DNA of 64,000 nt from Chryseobacterium sediminis (GCF_008386505.1 NZ_VUNZ01000002.1:310001-374000), one strand, 5' to 3'. Counted from the first letter of the stretch, positions 18,425 through 27,901 are shown. Notes: generated from the sequence alone by a model not told the origin. Translations and numbers: made by a program.

Positions 18425-18850
18425 ATGGATAGATTAGCACAATTAAAACAATTCATCGGAAAAGAATTTGATCAGTCGCCATCTCCTTTTATGAAATGGC
18501 TCAACCCTATTGTCCTTTCCGTAGAAGAAGGCGAACTGGAATTTCAGTATACGGTAAGACCGGAATGGCTGAATCCTATTGGAAATCTTCACGGCGGAGT
18601 TACAGCAGCGATTGTAGATGATATCATTGGCGCCACCATGTTTTCTTTAAATGAAAATTCTTTCATTACCACTATAAATAATATCATAGATTATTTTTCA
18701 ACTGCAAAAGAAAATGATAATATTGTAGCTGAAACTAAAATCATTAAAAGAGGTAGGCAATTCGTAAATGCCCAATGCGAAATATGGAATGCAGACAAAA
18801 CGCGATTAATCGCAAGAGGAACCTCTAATTTATTCAAAATCAATAACTAA
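18425..18850 (+). CDS. PaaI-family hotdog thioesterase
   Basis: A 141-residue single hotdog domain. The sequence NPIGNLHGGVTAAIVDDIIGA at about 55-75 carries the PaaI-type HGG motif with the acidic residue further along the helix. These enzymes hydrolyse acyl- or aryl-CoA thioesters. It starts 11 bases after the thiolase gene and ends 2 bases before fabF, so it is translated with both. Its likely job is to release or proofread an intermediate of this operon. The substrate is unknown. Confidence 0.88.
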   Translation: MDRLAQLKQFIGKEFDQSPSPFMKWLNPIVLSVEEGELEFQYTVRPEWLNPIGNLHGGVTAAIVDDIIGATMFSLNENSFITTINNIIDYFSTAKENDNIVAETKIIKRGRQFVNAQCEIWNADKTRLIARGTSNLFKINN

Positions 18851-18852
18851 GT

Positions 18853-20094
18853 ATGAAGAGAGTTGTCATTACAGGTCTTGGCGCAGTGACGCCTTTGGGA
18901 AATAATGTCGAAGAATTTTGGCAAAACAGTATCAACGGAGTGAGTGGAGCTAATAAAATCACCCTTTTTGATACAGAAAAATTTAAAGTTCATTTCGCTT
19001 GTGAGGTTAAAAATTTTGATCCAAAAGTTCATTTAACACACAACGAAATCAAAAGAAGTGATTTATTTTCACAATATGCAATGTATTCTACCGCAGAAGC
19101 ACTCAAAGATTCCGGACTTGAACTGGAAAATATGGATCCATTTGATGTGGGTGTCATCTGGGGAACCGGACAAGGTGGGATGTGGACTTTCGAGAGTGAA
19201 GTCATGAACTTTGCGGCCGGTGACGGAACGCCAAGGTTTAATCCGTTTTTTGTACCAAAATTCATTGCCAATATGGCATCGGGAATGATTTCCATGAAAT
19301 ATGGTTTGCAGGGAATTAATTATACAACAGTTTCTGCATGCGCAACCGGAAATACAGCGTTGATGGATGCCTTCAACTATATCCGTTTGGGAAAAGCAAA
19401 AGTAATTGTAAGCGGTGGTTCTGAGGCAGCAATTTCTCCTGCTTCTATCGGTGGATTTTCCATTATGAAGGCAATGTCTACAAGAAATGATGATTTTGCA
19501 ACCGCCAGTCGTCCGTATGATGCAGACAGAGACGGTTTTGTAATGGGTGAAGGTTCGGGAACATTGATTCTTGAAGAATATGAACATGCTAAAGCCAGAG
19601 GAGCAAAAATCTATGCAGAATTAGTAGGAGCAGCCATGACGGCGGATGCTTATCACATGACGGCACCTCATCCGGACGGAGTGGGAGCTATCAAAGCGAT
19701 GCAGCTGGCTCTTAACGAAGCAGAAATCAATGTAGATGATATTGATTATATTAATCCTCATGCCACTTCTACTCCGCTTGGAGATCTCGTTGAGCTAAAT
19801 GGAATTAATAAATTATTTAAAGGAAGTAAAAACCTTGATATCAGTGCAACGAAATCCATGACAGGCCATCTGTTGGGAGCTGCGGGAGCTGTTGAAGCCA
19901 TTCTTTCTATTAAAGCTATTCAAAACGGAATTATTCCGCCAACAATCAATCTTCACAGTATTGATGAAAACATTCCGCAGGATATCAATATTGTATTTGG
20001 AGAAGCAAAGGAAAAAGATATTACCTATGCTTTAAGCAATGCTTTTGGATTCGGAGGACATAATGCTACTTTAATTTTTAAGAAATTCAGCTAA
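18853..20094 (+). CDS. fabF: Beta-ketoacyl-ACP synthase II (FabF-like)
   Basis: A 413-residue ketosynthase that condenses malonyl-ACP with an acyl chain. The catalytic triad is visible: Cys163 in TVSACATGNTAL, His in NPHATSTPLGD and His in KSMTGHLLGAAGAVEA. The C-terminal SNAFGFGGHNATLIF is the usual family ending. The start ATG follows the thioesterase stop by 2 bases. The link to a TetR regulator, a FadI-like thiolase and a thioesterase suggests a dedicated acyl-chain pathway, not the housekeeping fab cluster, since no fabD, fabG or acpP is adjacent. A strong terminator at 20115-20148 ends the operon. Confidence 0.9.
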   Translation: MKRVVITGLGAVTPLGNNVEEFWQNSINGVSGANKITLFDTEKFKVHFACEVKNFDPKVHLTHNEIKRSDLFSQYAMYSTAEALKDSGLELENMDPFDVGVIWGTGQGGMWTFESEVMNFAAGDGTPRFNPFFVPKFIANMASGMISMKYGLQGINYTTVSACATGNTALMDAFNYIRLGKAKVIVSGGSEAAISPASIGGFSIMKAMSTRNDDFATASRPYDADRDGFVMGEGSGTLILEEYEHAKARGAKIYAELVGAAMTADAYHMTAPHPDGVGAIKAMQLALNEAEINVDDIDYINPHATSTPLGDLVELNGINKLFKGSKNLDISATKSMTGHLLGAAGAVEAILSIKAIQNGIIPPTINLHSIDENIPQDINIVFGEAKEKDITYALSNAFGFGGHNATLIFKKFS

Positions 20095-20114
20095 TTTGAA
20101 TTAAAATAATTGAG

Positions 20115-20148
20115 AATCCCTGTATGAAAAGCCATACAGGGATTTTTT
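20115..20148 (+). terminator. Terminator after fabF
   Basis: A perfect 12-base-pair stem (AATCCCTGTATG at 20115-20126 and CATACAGGGATT at 20133-20144) is followed by T residues. Confidence 0.92.
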
Positions 20149-20172
20149 ATTGTTTTCTATTCATTCATGAAA

Positions 20173-20205
20173 TAAAAGAGCAGCCAAATCTGACTGCTCT
20201 TTTTA
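20173..20205 (-). terminator. Terminator after the L,D-transpeptidase gene
   Basis: A 7-base-pair stem (AGAGCAG at 20177-20183 and CTGCTCT at 20194-20200) is flanked by A and T runs on the two sides. It could serve both strands, but it is closest to the minus-strand stop at 20209. Confidence 0.75.
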
Positions 20206-20208
20206 TCT

Positions 20209-20964
20209 TTATGCTTTCAACCATTCAGAGGAAGAAAGATAGTTCTGATCAGGATAATAGATGAACAGACAGTTTTTACCTTTAATTGTATTGATAATAG
20301 ACTGTGTCAGTTCTCTTGGCACCGCCGGGCATCCCCAGCTTCTTCCGATTCTTTTGTGCATGGCAGCAAATGCATCACTTACATAATCGGCACCGTGCAA
20401 TACAATAGCTCTTCTGTAAGCTGCATCATTAAACCCTTTATCCATTCCCAGTAACTTCAGAGAATATCCGTTGTCACCCTGATAGGTTGCATCCGTAATA
20501 TAAAATCCCAGACTGCTCTGCAGCGAACTTTCCCTGTTAGAAAAATTCGTCGCAAATTCTTCGCCGGTATTTTTTCCGTGTGCTACTAATGAGTTGAACA
20601 GAACTTTTTTGCCTTCCAGGTCAATGATCCAAAGTCTTTTTGTGTTAGAAGACATAGAAAAATCGCAGATAGTTAATAAGTGCGAGTCTTGAGTAAGCAA
20701 TCCTGCTTTTTTTAAATTTTCATAACCAGTTAATGCTTTTGAGAACACTTCATAATTCAATTCGTGTTCAGGGTCAAATGCAATTGATTGGTATAGTGCT
20801 TCTGATGAAGATACAGCTGTTGTACTCTTCTCAGATTTCGTTTCAGCTACTTTTTCAGTTTTCGTTGTTTTTACATTCTCACTTTTCGCCGCTACTCTTG
20901 GGGAAATGTAGAATGAAGTCGTCACCATGTAAACAAGGCCTAATACGCTATAAAATCCTTTCAT
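20209..20964 (-). CDS. Murein L,D-transpeptidase catalytic domain family protein
   Basis: A 251-residue exported protein with the PF13645-type YkuD-like domain. A hydrophobic N-terminal segment (YSVLGLVYMVTTSFYI) acts as signal or anchor, followed by a lysine- and threonine-rich linker to about residue 55. The active site is the block from IVLHGADYVSD to RSWGCPAVP; Cys in SWGCP is the nucleophile and His in LHGADY its partner. Such enzymes cross-link peptidoglycan or anchor proteins to it. It is monocistronic and its stop is close to a hairpin terminator. Confidence 0.88.
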   Translation of the reverse strand: MKGFYSVLGLVYMVTTSFYISPRVAAKSENVKTTKTEKVAETKSEKSTTAVSSSEALYQSIAFDPEHELNYEVFSKALTGYENLKKAGLLTQDSHLLTICDFSMSSNTKRLWIIDLEGKKVLFNSLVAHGKNTGEEFATNFSNRESSLQSSLGFYITDATYQGDNGYSLKLLGMDKGFNDAAYRRAIVLHGADYVSDAFAAMHKRIGRSWGCPAVPRELTQSIINTIKGKNCLFIYYPDQNYLSSSEWLKA

Positions 20965-21091
20965 TCAATACTGTATAAATCCAAATTAGTGGGGCAAAAT
21001 TATAAAAACATAATTACCAAGGGGTAATAACTCTAAAAAGTTTAACGCTATTTAAGAAACTTTAACGTCCTGATTCTGTGAATTAAAAGCC

Positions 21092-21631
21092 TTATTTTTG
21101 AGCATCAGCAACAAATTCCAGGCTTATAGAATTCATGCAGTATCTCAGTCCTGTAGGCTTCGGACCATCATCAAAAACGTGCCCAAGATGGGAGTCACAT
21201 CTTTTGCAAAGCACCTCAACCCTATCCATTCCATAAGACTGATCTCTTACATAATAAACACCTTCCTTATCTGCTTCAAAGAAACTTGGCCAGCCACAGC
21301 TGCTGGAAAATTTGGAGGTAGAACGGAACAGGTGATTTCCGCACACCGCACAGTAATATTCTCCTATCTCATCAAATTCATTATATTTTCCGGTAAAAGC
21401 TCTTTCTGTTGCTGCTTCTCTGGCAATTGCATACAAGTCTGGAGCAAGGAGTTTTTTCCACTCATCGTTGGAAACATTAAGTTTTGTAGTATCAGTTCTG
21501 GAATAGTATGGATTGTTTTTTGCTTCTGTATTTTCCATAGAGGAGGTTTTAATAGGTTCGTATTTCTGAGTACAAGCCTGCAGAAAAAATAATAGGGTGA
21601 TTGAAACTAAAAATTTCATCGTAAATTTCAT
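21092..21631 (-). CDS. msrB: Peptide-methionine (R)-S-oxide reductase, lipoprotein form
   Basis: A 179-residue MsrB that repairs methionine R-sulfoxide. Residues 1-20 form a lipoprotein signal with lipobox FLQAC (Cys20), so it works in the periplasm. Two CxxC zinc sites are present (CAVCGNH and CKRCDSH). SSCGWPSF and the catalytic RYCMNSISLEF near residue 165 complete the family signature. A second Met four residues downstream (start 21619) is a possible alternative start. MsrA is not adjacent. The divergent DUF445 gene begins about 80 bases away. Confidence 0.95.
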   Translation of the reverse strand: MKFTMKFLVSITLLFFLQACTQKYEPIKTSSMENTEAKNNPYYSRTDTTKLNVSNDEWKKLLAPDLYAIAREAATERAFTGKYNEFDEIGEYYCAVCGNHLFRSTSKFSSSCGWPSFFEADKEGVYYVRDQSYGMDRVEVLCKRCDSHLGHVFDDGPKPTGLRYCMNSISLEFVADAQK

Positions 21632-21701
21632 TCTTTAACCGCAAAAGTTTTGAGGTTTAAAAGCTTTTATTAAGATTAAACGGTTTCATAACCAAATTTA
21701 G

Positions 21702-21709
21702 TAAATTTG
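21702..21709 (+). promoter_or_regulatory. -7 promoter element of the DUF445 gene, nearly leaderless
   Basis: TAAATTTG fits the -7 consensus exactly. Only 5 bases separate it from the ATG at 21715, so the transcript would begin at or within a few bases of the start codon. Confidence 0.6.
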
Positions 21710-21714
21710 AGAAT

Positions 21715-22959
21715 ATGAATGACGAAGCAAAAAGAAAACAACTGAGAAAATATAAAGCATTTGCCACGGGCTTATTTGTTCTGATGGCTGTTATTTTCAT
21801 CGTTACCACTATTTTACAGAAGTCTAACACCTCTCATTGGATCGGCTATGTACGAGCTTTTGCCGAAGCTGCCATGGTGGGTGCCTTGGCTGACTGGTTT
21901 GCTGTAACCGCACTATTCCGTCATCCTCTCGGGCTTCCGATTCCTCATACCAACCTGATTGAAAACAGTAAACAGAGACTGGGAGACAATCTTGGGAATT
22001 TTGTAGTAGGTAACTTTCTTTCTCCTCAAAATATACGTCCTTACATCCAAAAGCTTAAAGTTTCCAATTTTGTCGGAGAATGGCTGGTAAAGGAAAAAAG
22101 CCAGGAAATTCTGATTAAAAACCTTTCAGATATTGTTCTTGACATTCTTAATAAACTAGATGATTCTACGGTAAGTCAGTTTATCAGCAAAAAGGTGTCT
22201 GAAATGACAGATGATATCAAACTTAATAAAGTAGTTGGAAACGGAATAGGTTATATTCTGGAAAAAAATGACCATCAGAGAATCATTACCAATCTTTCTA
22301 AACAGATCAAAGAATATATCATTGAAAATGATGAAATGATCCAGGAACGTGTAAAAAAAGGCAGTTATTCATTCATTCCATCTTTTGTAGATAATAAAAT
22401 TGCAGACAAAATTGCAGACGGGCTTTCAGACTTTTTTAAGGAGATAGAAGAAGATCCACAGCACGAAGTAAGAGGGTTGATCACTCAGAAAATCCATGAG
22501 TTTTCCGTAGATCTGAAAGAAGATCCGAAATGGGATGAGGAATTTAAAACTATCAAAAACGGGCTTCTGAAAAATGATAAACTGGATGAATATTCCAATG
22601 ACATCTGGGTTTCTATCAAAAAAACACTGATGAAGGAACTTCAGGAAGAACATTCCGCATTGAAAAACTATCTGTCTAAAAACCTGAATGAGTTTGCACA
22701 AAACTTAAAGACAGATGAAAACCTTCAGAATAAAATTGATCATTGGGTTCAGGTGACAGCTTATAAATATATTCTGAAAAACACTCATCAATTCGGGAAT
22801 CTCATCAGTACAACGGTTGGAAACTGGCAGGGAAAAGAACTTAGTGAGAAACTGGAACTGGAGGTAGGAAAAGACCTACAGTTTATCCGGGTCAACGGAA
22901 CACTGGTCGGCGGCCTGGTCGGGCTGATTATCTACACCATCGCCCATTTCTTCCTCTAA
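21715..22959 (+). CDS. DUF445 family membrane protein
   Basis: A 414-residue protein of the DUF445 family, whose function is not established. An N-terminal transmembrane helix (about 16-36) is followed by the family signature around 48-75 (GALADWFAVTALFRHPLG, then IPHTNLIENSKQRLGDNLGNFV). The long middle part is helical and rich in charged residues, as in coiled stalks. It ends in a second membrane helix (LVGGLVGLIIYTIAHFF). The topology suggests a helical domain anchored to the membrane at both ends. A secreted protein of unknown function follows 18 bases downstream. Confidence 0.9.
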   Translation: MNDEAKRKQLRKYKAFATGLFVLMAVIFIVTTILQKSNTSHWIGYVRAFAEAAMVGALADWFAVTALFRHPLGLPIPHTNLIENSKQRLGDNLGNFVVGNFLSPQNIRPYIQKLKVSNFVGEWLVKEKSQEILIKNLSDIVLDILNKLDDSTVSQFISKKVSEMTDDIKLNKVVGNGIGYILEKNDHQRIITNLSKQIKEYIIENDEMIQERVKKGSYSFIPSFVDNKIADKIADGLSDFFKEIEEDPQHEVRGLITQKIHEFSVDLKEDPKWDEEFKTIKNGLLKNDKLDEYSNDIWVSIKKTLMKELQEEHSALKNYLSKNLNEFAQNLKTDENLQNKIDHWVQVTAYKYILKNTHQFGNLISTTVGNWQGKELSEKLELEVGKDLQFIRVNGTLVGGLVGLIIYTIAHFFL

Positions 22960-22977
22960 AAACTATAACAGCCAACC

Positions 22978-23868
22978 ATGAAAAAAATTTTTACTTTATT
23001 AGTTTCTTTAAGTCTCACATTTTTCCTCGGTCAAAAAGTTGAATTAAAAAAAGTAATCGATTCTTCACAGACTTTCACTGGTGAAATTGGAGGGATACCG
23101 ATTACGATGCAGCTTAACTACACAGGCGTGGTAGATTGTGATCAGTATCAGCATTACGTTGACGGATGGTATTATTACGATAAATACAAAAAGAAAATCC
23201 CCCTCACCGGAATATATGATTATTATGGTGATCTGTCTTTATATAATTTTGGGCCTAAGCAGAAACAAAATTCAAAGATTTTAAAAGATCAGATCACATC
23301 CTTGCAAAAAGTAGAAAAAACAAATGAAATAGCACAGAAGCTAACCCCTCAGGAATCTATTATATTGGAAAAGGTCAGCATGAAGAACAACCCGATTCCC
23401 GGTCTTTTTTCTCTGGGTAAAAAAACTCAGCCCATACAATTATTTACGGGTAACGCAATGATCTACCGCCTTAACAATTATCTGTTTCTGCCTAATAATA
23501 AAAGGATCAATACATTTGACTTCATTAATAAAGCCGGAGGAAATGAACTGGTTTCATACTCTTCGGGAGAAAACGGCAACAGGGTTCTCCTGTATTTTGA
23601 GCAACCTTCTAATTTTAATGCCTGTGGACAATGTGGAGCAAGTGATGGTGAAAAAGGCTACAGAGTGCTTTATTTTACAAAAGACTGGAATTATAAAAAC
23701 TACGAAGAATTCCTTACTGAAAGCTGCTGGGAAAACATTTATGATACTACGAAAACAAAATCAAAGGACAAGGGAACTATACAATATAAAGTAAGCAAAT
23801 CTTACTCTTCTCCCGCCTATACATTTACTGTAGATATAAAAAATGCATCCATTATAAAATCAAAATAA
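22978..23868 (+). CDS. Secreted protein of unknown function
   Basis: A 296-residue protein with a clear signal peptide (residues 1-18, MKKIFTLLVSLSLTFFLG). I do not recognise a family. Residues 25-75 are beta-rich with many Tyr (QHYVDGWYYYDKYKKK), suggesting a compact beta domain. Four cysteines cluster late: two in ACGQCGASDG near residue 216, one at ESCW, and one early in VVDCDQ. The ACGQCG pair could bind metal or form a disulfide. It is 18 bases after the DUF445 gene, probably in one operon, and ends at a bidirectional terminator. Confidence 0.75.
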   Translation: MKKIFTLLVSLSLTFFLGQKVELKKVIDSSQTFTGEIGGIPITMQLNYTGVVDCDQYQHYVDGWYYYDKYKKKIPLTGIYDYYGDLSLYNFGPKQKQNSKILKDQITSLQKVEKTNEIAQKLTPQESIILEKVSMKNNPIPGLFSLGKKTQPIQLFTGNAMIYRLNNYLFLPNNKRINTFDFINKAGGNELVSYSSGENGNRVLLYFEQPSNFNACGQCGASDGEKGYRVLYFTKDWNYKNYEEFLTESCWENIYDTTKTKSKDKGTIQYKVSKSYSSPAYTFTVDIKNASIIKSK

Positions 23869-23898
23869 AAAAGAGAGTTGTGTAAACTCTCTTTATAT
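23868..23898. terminator. Bidirectional terminator between convergent genes
   Basis: A 9- to 10-base-pair stem (AAGAGAGTT at 23871-23879 and AACTCTCTT at 23885-23893) has A-rich 5' and T-rich 3' flanks. It lies between the plus gene ending at 23868 and pyrD ending at 23900. Confidence 0.85.
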
Positions 23899-23899
23899 T

Positions 23900-24937
23900 T
23901 TATCTTGGTAATCTGCTCGCTCTTTTCAGAATTTCCTGATTGATTTCGTTGATCAGTTCCGGACCTTCATAAATAAATCCGGTGTACAGCTGAACCAATG
24001 TAGCTCCTGCATCTAATTTTTCCATCGCATCTTTTGCAGAATGTATTCCTCCTACTCCAATGATTGGGAATGCTCTGTTGCTTTTATCGGAAAGATATTT
24101 GATCATTTTTGTACTTCTTTCACGGATAGGTTTTCCACTTAATCCTCCATTTCCGATTTGTTCTAAAACTTCCGGAGAGGTTTTCAACCCTTCTCTGTTC
24201 ACTGAAGTATTGGAAACTACTATACCATCAATCTTTGTTTCAGCAATCAGTTCAATGATTTCATCTAATTGATTGTTATTAAGATCCGGAGCAATTTTCA
24301 GTAGTATAGGTTTCTGTACAGATTTTGACTGGTTGATCTTCTTCACTTCTGTGATGAGTTCTCTCAGATATTCTACATCTTCAAGTTTGGCGTGGCTTCC
24401 TACATTCGGGCAGCTTACATTGAGTACAAAGTAATCTACATGAGGATGAAGACCTTCAAAACAGTCCAGATAGTCCTGGGTATAGTTTTCCGGGCTTGTA
24501 TCTGTATTTTTTCCGATGTTCCCACCGATGATTATTTTTCCTTTGTTGGATTTCAGTTTTTCAATAGCCGCTTCAAGACCTTCATTATTGAATCCCATTC
24601 TGTTGATAATTCCGCCGTCTTCTATCAGACGAAACAATCTTTTTCTGGGATTTCCTGCCTGGGCTCTTGGTGTTACGGTTCCAATTTCTACAAATCCGAA
24701 ACCTAAGTCTCCCAATTCGTTGAACAACACTGCATTTTTATCAAAACCGGCAGCCAGTCCCACAGGATTTTTAAATTTTAATCCGAAAACTTCTCTTTCC
24801 AGACGTTTGTCTTCAATAGGTTTTGGGAAAAATAATTTAGTGAGAAATCCAAAATTCTTAAGCATTGAAAATGTAAAGTGATGAACATCTTCAGGATCAA
24901 ATTTAAAAAGAATCGGACGAATGAGCGATTTGTACAT
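23900..24937 (-). CDS. pyrD: Dihydroorotate dehydrogenase (quinone), class 2
   Basis: A 345-residue flavoenzyme of de novo pyrimidine synthesis that oxidises dihydroorotate to orotate with a membrane quinone. The N-terminal helical extension ([20 protein letters not shown]) is the membrane-association part that defines class 2. Visible blocks are [47 protein letters not shown] with the catalytic Ser, and [11 protein letters not shown] for FMN phosphate binding. A -7 element TAATTTTG (minus strand, 24953-24960) gives a leader of about 10 bases. Confidence 0.97.
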   Translation of the reverse strand: MYKSLIRPILFKFDPEDVHHFTFSMLKNFGFLTKLFFPKPIEDKRLEREVFGLKFKNPVGLAAGFDKNAVLFNELGDLGFGFVEIGTVTPRAQAGNPRKRLFRLIEDGGIINRMGFNNEGLEAAIEKLKSNKGKIIIGGNIGKNTDTSPENYTQDYLDCFEGLHPHVDYFVLNVSCPNVGSHAKLEDVEYLRELITEVKKINQSKSVQKPILLKIAPDLNNNQLDEIIELIAETKIDGIVVSNTSVNREGLKTSPEVLEQIGNGGLSGKPIRERSTKMIKYLSDKSNRAFPIIGVGGIHSAKDAMEKLDAGATLVQLYTGFIYEGPELINEINQEILKRASRLPR

Positions 24938-25250
24938 TGAAAAAAAGTTTTACAAAATTACTCATTTTAAAATTAATGCTCGATTGATGTATGATATTTT
25001 ATCGAAACATCTGATAAATAGTATCTATAAGATAGAAAACAATCTGTCCACTCTCCAATGAGTAAGATATTTCAACGCTATGATCGCAAAATACTTCAAC
25101 CATCCTGAAAACATTTTTGTTCGCAAGGGTGTTTCACTAAGCGAAGTGTGCGCTATTAGTTTTTGCTGAACGAAGTGCCTTAGCGGCCGAAAAGTCTCCA
25201 TTTAATACATTCTTAGTGAACGTAGCGTTAAAAAACATTCACAAATAACA
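24938..25250. other. Intergenic region of 313 bases with no gene
   Basis: Apart from the pyrD -7 element at 24953-24960, nothing convincing is seen. The part from about 25120 to 25235 is less AT-rich than its surroundings and has loosely similar pieces (GAACGAAGTGCC and GAACGTAGCG), so it may be the remnant of a decayed gene or repeat. Confidence 0.5.
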
Positions 25251-25946
25251 TTAAGAATAGGAACTCAAATCAAAGTTCAGAATATCCCCTACCCTTTTGA
25301 ACTCCTCATCTATAGTAGCATTTACTGTAATTCTTTCGTTAGAAATAGGATGATTAAAAATCAATTGATGAGCATGAAGCGTCATTTTGTTAATCTCAAA
25401 TGTCTGAAGCCACAGCTTATTTTGTTTATTGCAGCCGTGTTTTCTGCAACCTAAAATAGGATGCAGAATATGTTTAAAATGTTTTCTTAACTGATGAAAT
25501 CTTCCTGTTTCAGGAATTGCTTCTACCAAACAATACCTTGAAGTCTGATGTTTTAAAAAAGGTAAATCTATTTCTGAAGTCTGCAAACGGCGATAGTAGG
25601 TAACAGCATTTTGCTTGACTTCGTTTTCATTTATTAAATCATAATCAATCGTTTCTTCTTCTTTTGCCCAACCACGAAGAATTGCCAGATATTTCTTTTC
25701 CACTTCGCGTGAGGAAAACTGTTCGCTCATGATTCTAAGGGTATCTTTATCTAAAGTAAACAACAGAACCCCTGAGGTTTTCCGATCCAAACGATGTACA
25801 GGAAACACTTTTTGTCCAATCTGTTTCTTCAGCTCCTGAATAGCATAAGTATCTGCTTCTCCTGCATAGAAAGATTTATGAACTAATAGGCCACTGGGTT
25901 TATTGATGGCAATAATATGCTCGTCACGATAAAGAATTTCTAACAT
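25251..25946 (-). CDS. truC: tRNA pseudouridine(65) synthase, TruC/RluA family
   Basis: A 231-residue RluA-type pseudouridine synthase. I set the start at 25946 (MLEILYRDEHIIAINKPSG), which is the family N-terminus; a further upstream in-frame Met would precede the promoter. HRLDRKTSGVLLF at about 57-69 holds the catalytic Asp of the HRLD motif. ETGRFHQLRKHFKHILHPILG and the following HGCNKQNKLWLQTFEI resemble E. coli TruC, which modifies U65 in some tRNAs. The -7 element TACTTTTG (25951-25958, minus) ends only 4 bases before the ATG, so the mRNA is nearly leaderless. Confidence 0.85.
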   Translation of the reverse strand: MLEILYRDEHIIAINKPSGLLVHKSFYAGEADTYAIQELKKQIGQKVFPVHRLDRKTSGVLLFTLDKDTLRIMSEQFSSREVEKKYLAILRGWAKEEETIDYDLINENEVKQNAVTYYRRLQTSEIDLPFLKHQTSRYCLVEAIPETGRFHQLRKHFKHILHPILGCRKHGCNKQNKLWLQTFEINKMTLHAHQLIFNHPISNERITVNATIDEEFKRVGDILNFDLSSYS

Positions 25947-26105
25947 GGTGCAAAAGTAGAAATTTTCGATTGATCTAGCCCTGATTGTAACGGCATCCTT
26001 TTGCAAAGCAAAAGATATAGTGAAAAGCAGGTTCCCGGCTCCTTTATTAGCCTTTAAATAAAATGTTTATATTAGTATAAGATATTGCTTTAATTTTTTA
26101 AAAAA

Positions 26106-26306
26106 ATGACGGATTATTTTGGCTTTTTTGTAAAATTGATCGTAATCGCTGTTATTATAACGATTGCTGCGATAATTTTTGTACCCATAAAAAAATACAG
26201 AATAGCAAAGATATTACTGTTTGTTATTGCCGGTATTTTATTTGTCATTGGTGCAGGAGGATGCATCTTAATGACAATCTCTAATGTAGGTTCTTACAGG
26301 TATTAA
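26106..26306 (+). CDS. Small membrane protein of unknown function
   Basis: A 66-residue protein with two hydrophobic helices (about 6-27 and 35-57) joined by the basic turn KKYRIAK. Codon use and the A-rich spacer before the ATG fit a real gene. No family is recognised. It sits 50 bases upstream of glyS, which has its own promoter. Confidence 0.6.
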   Translation: MTDYFGFFVKLIVIAVIITIAAIIFVPIKKYRIAKILLFVIAGILFVIGAGGCILMTISNVGSYRY

Positions 26307-26327
26307 TATTTTCCCAATAAAAAACAT

Positions 26328-26335
26328 TATTTTTG
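26328..26335 (+). promoter_or_regulatory. -7 promoter element of glyS
   Basis: TATTTTTG matches TAnnTTTG and lies 21 bases before the glyS start codon. Confidence 0.6.
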
Positions 26336-26356
26336 CATATCAGACGTTAAAAAATT

Positions 26357-27898
26357 ATGGCAAAGCAAGAAGATGTTTTCAAGAAAGTGATTTCTCACGC
26401 TAAAGAATATGGTTTTATTTTCCCATCGAGTGAAATCTATGATGGTTTATCCGCTGTTTATGATTATGGACAGAACGGGGCCGAACTTAAAAATAATATC
26501 AAACAATACTGGTGGAAAGCTATGGTACAGCTTAACGAAAATATTGTGGGTATTGATTCGGCAATTTTGATGCACCCAACAACATGGAAGGCATCAGGCC
26601 ACGTAGACGCTTTCAACGATCCATTGATTGATAATAAAGATTCTAAAAAACGTTTCAGAGCAGACGTTTTGGTGGAAGACTACTGCGCTAAAATTGAAGA
26701 TAAAGAGAATAAAGAAATCGAAAAAGCAGCGAAAAGATTCGGTGAGGCTTTCGATAAAGATCAGTTTGTTGCAACAAATCCAAAAATTCTGGAATACAGA
26801 GCAAAAAGAGAGGCTATTCTTTCGAGACTGGCAAAATCTCTTGAGAACGAAGATCTTGCTGATGTAAAAGCTTTGATTGAAGAACTTGAAATTGCAGATC
26901 CTGATACAGGTTCTAAAAACTGGACGGAAGTAAGACAGTTCAACCTGATGTTCGGAACGAAGCTGGGAGCTTCAGCAGACAGTGCAATGGATCTTTACCT
27001 TAGACCGGAAACGGCTCAGGGTATTTTCGTTAACTTCTTAAATGTACAGAAAACTTCACGTCATAAACTTCCTTTCGGTATTGCTCAGATTGGTAAGGCA
27101 TTCCGAAATGAGATTGTTGCAAGACAGTTTATTTTCAGAATGCGTGAATTTGAACAGATGGAAATGCAGTTCTTCGTTGCTCCGGGAACAGAACTTGAAT
27201 TCTACGAGAAGTGGAAACAGAAACGTCTGAACTGGCACTTAGCTTTAGGTCTTGGAAATGATAATTACAGATTCCATGATCATGAGAAATTGGCTCACTA
27301 TGCGAATGCTGCTGCTGATATTGAGTTTAACTTCCCATTCGGGTTTAAAGAACTGGAAGGTATTCACTCAAGAACAGATTTCGATTTAAAGGCGCATGAA
27401 GAATTCTCAGGAAGAAAACTTCAGTTCTTTGATCCTGAAAGAAACGAAAACTACGTTCCTTATGTAGTGGAAACTTCAGTAGGTTTAGACAGATTATTCC
27501 TTTCTATATTCTCTCACTGCTTAAAAGATGAAGTACTGGAAGACGGTTCAGAAAGAACAGTTTTATCTTTACCTCCGGCTATTGCTCCAATTAAAGCGGC
27601 TATCCTTCCTTTGATGAAGAAAGATGGTTTAGCAGAATATGCTGAAAAGATCTTCAATGATCTGAAGTATGACTTCAATCTGTTCTACGAAGAGAAGGAT
27701 GCTATTGGAAAACGTTACAGAAGACAGGATGCCATCGGTACTCCATACTGTATTACAATTGACCACGACTCTCTTACTGATCATACTGTGACCATCAGAG
27801 ACAGAGATACAATGCAGCAGGAAAGAGTTCCTGTTTCAGAGTTGAGACGAATCATTGATGAAAAAACGAACTTCAGAAATTTACTTTCTCAATTATAA
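26357..27898 (+). CDS. glyS: Glycine-tRNA ligase, single-chain alpha2 type
   Basis: A 513-residue class II aminoacyl-tRNA synthetase that charges tRNA-Gly. The N-terminal block from EYGFIFPSSEIYDGLSAVYDYG to LHPTTWKASGHVDAFNDPL is diagnostic for the dimeric, eukaryote-like GlyRS rather than the alpha2beta2 form. Class II motif 2 appears as FRNEIVARQFIFRMREFEQME and motif 3 as TSVGLDRLFLSI. The C-terminal anticodon-binding domain starts near residue 415 (PIKAAILPLMKK). A hairpin terminator follows at 27902-27928. Confidence 0.97.
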   Translation: MAKQEDVFKKVISHAKEYGFIFPSSEIYDGLSAVYDYGQNGAELKNNIKQYWWKAMVQLNENIVGIDSAILMHPTTWKASGHVDAFNDPLIDNKDSKKRFRADVLVEDYCAKIEDKENKEIEKAAKRFGEAFDKDQFVATNPKILEYRAKREAILSRLAKSLENEDLADVKALIEELEIADPDTGSKNWTEVRQFNLMFGTKLGASADSAMDLYLRPETAQGIFVNFLNVQKTSRHKLPFGIAQIGKAFRNEIVARQFIFRMREFEQMEMQFFVAPGTELEFYEKWKQKRLNWHLALGLGNDNYRFHDHEKLAHYANAAADIEFNFPFGFKELEGIHSRTDFDLKAHEEFSGRKLQFFDPERNENYVPYVVETSVGLDRLFLSIFSHCLKDEVLEDGSERTVLSLPPAIAPIKAAILPLMKKDGLAEYAEKIFNDLKYDFNLFYEEKDAIGKRYRRQDAIGTPYCITIDHDSLTDHTVTIRDRDTMQQERVPVSELRRIIDEKTNFRNLLSQL

Positions 27899-27901
27899 TT
27901 T

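Noticed and set aside
25120-25235. Gene or repeat element in the pyrD-truC gap
   Set aside because: Only loosely similar fragments are seen; no open frame with coding character and no inverted ends.
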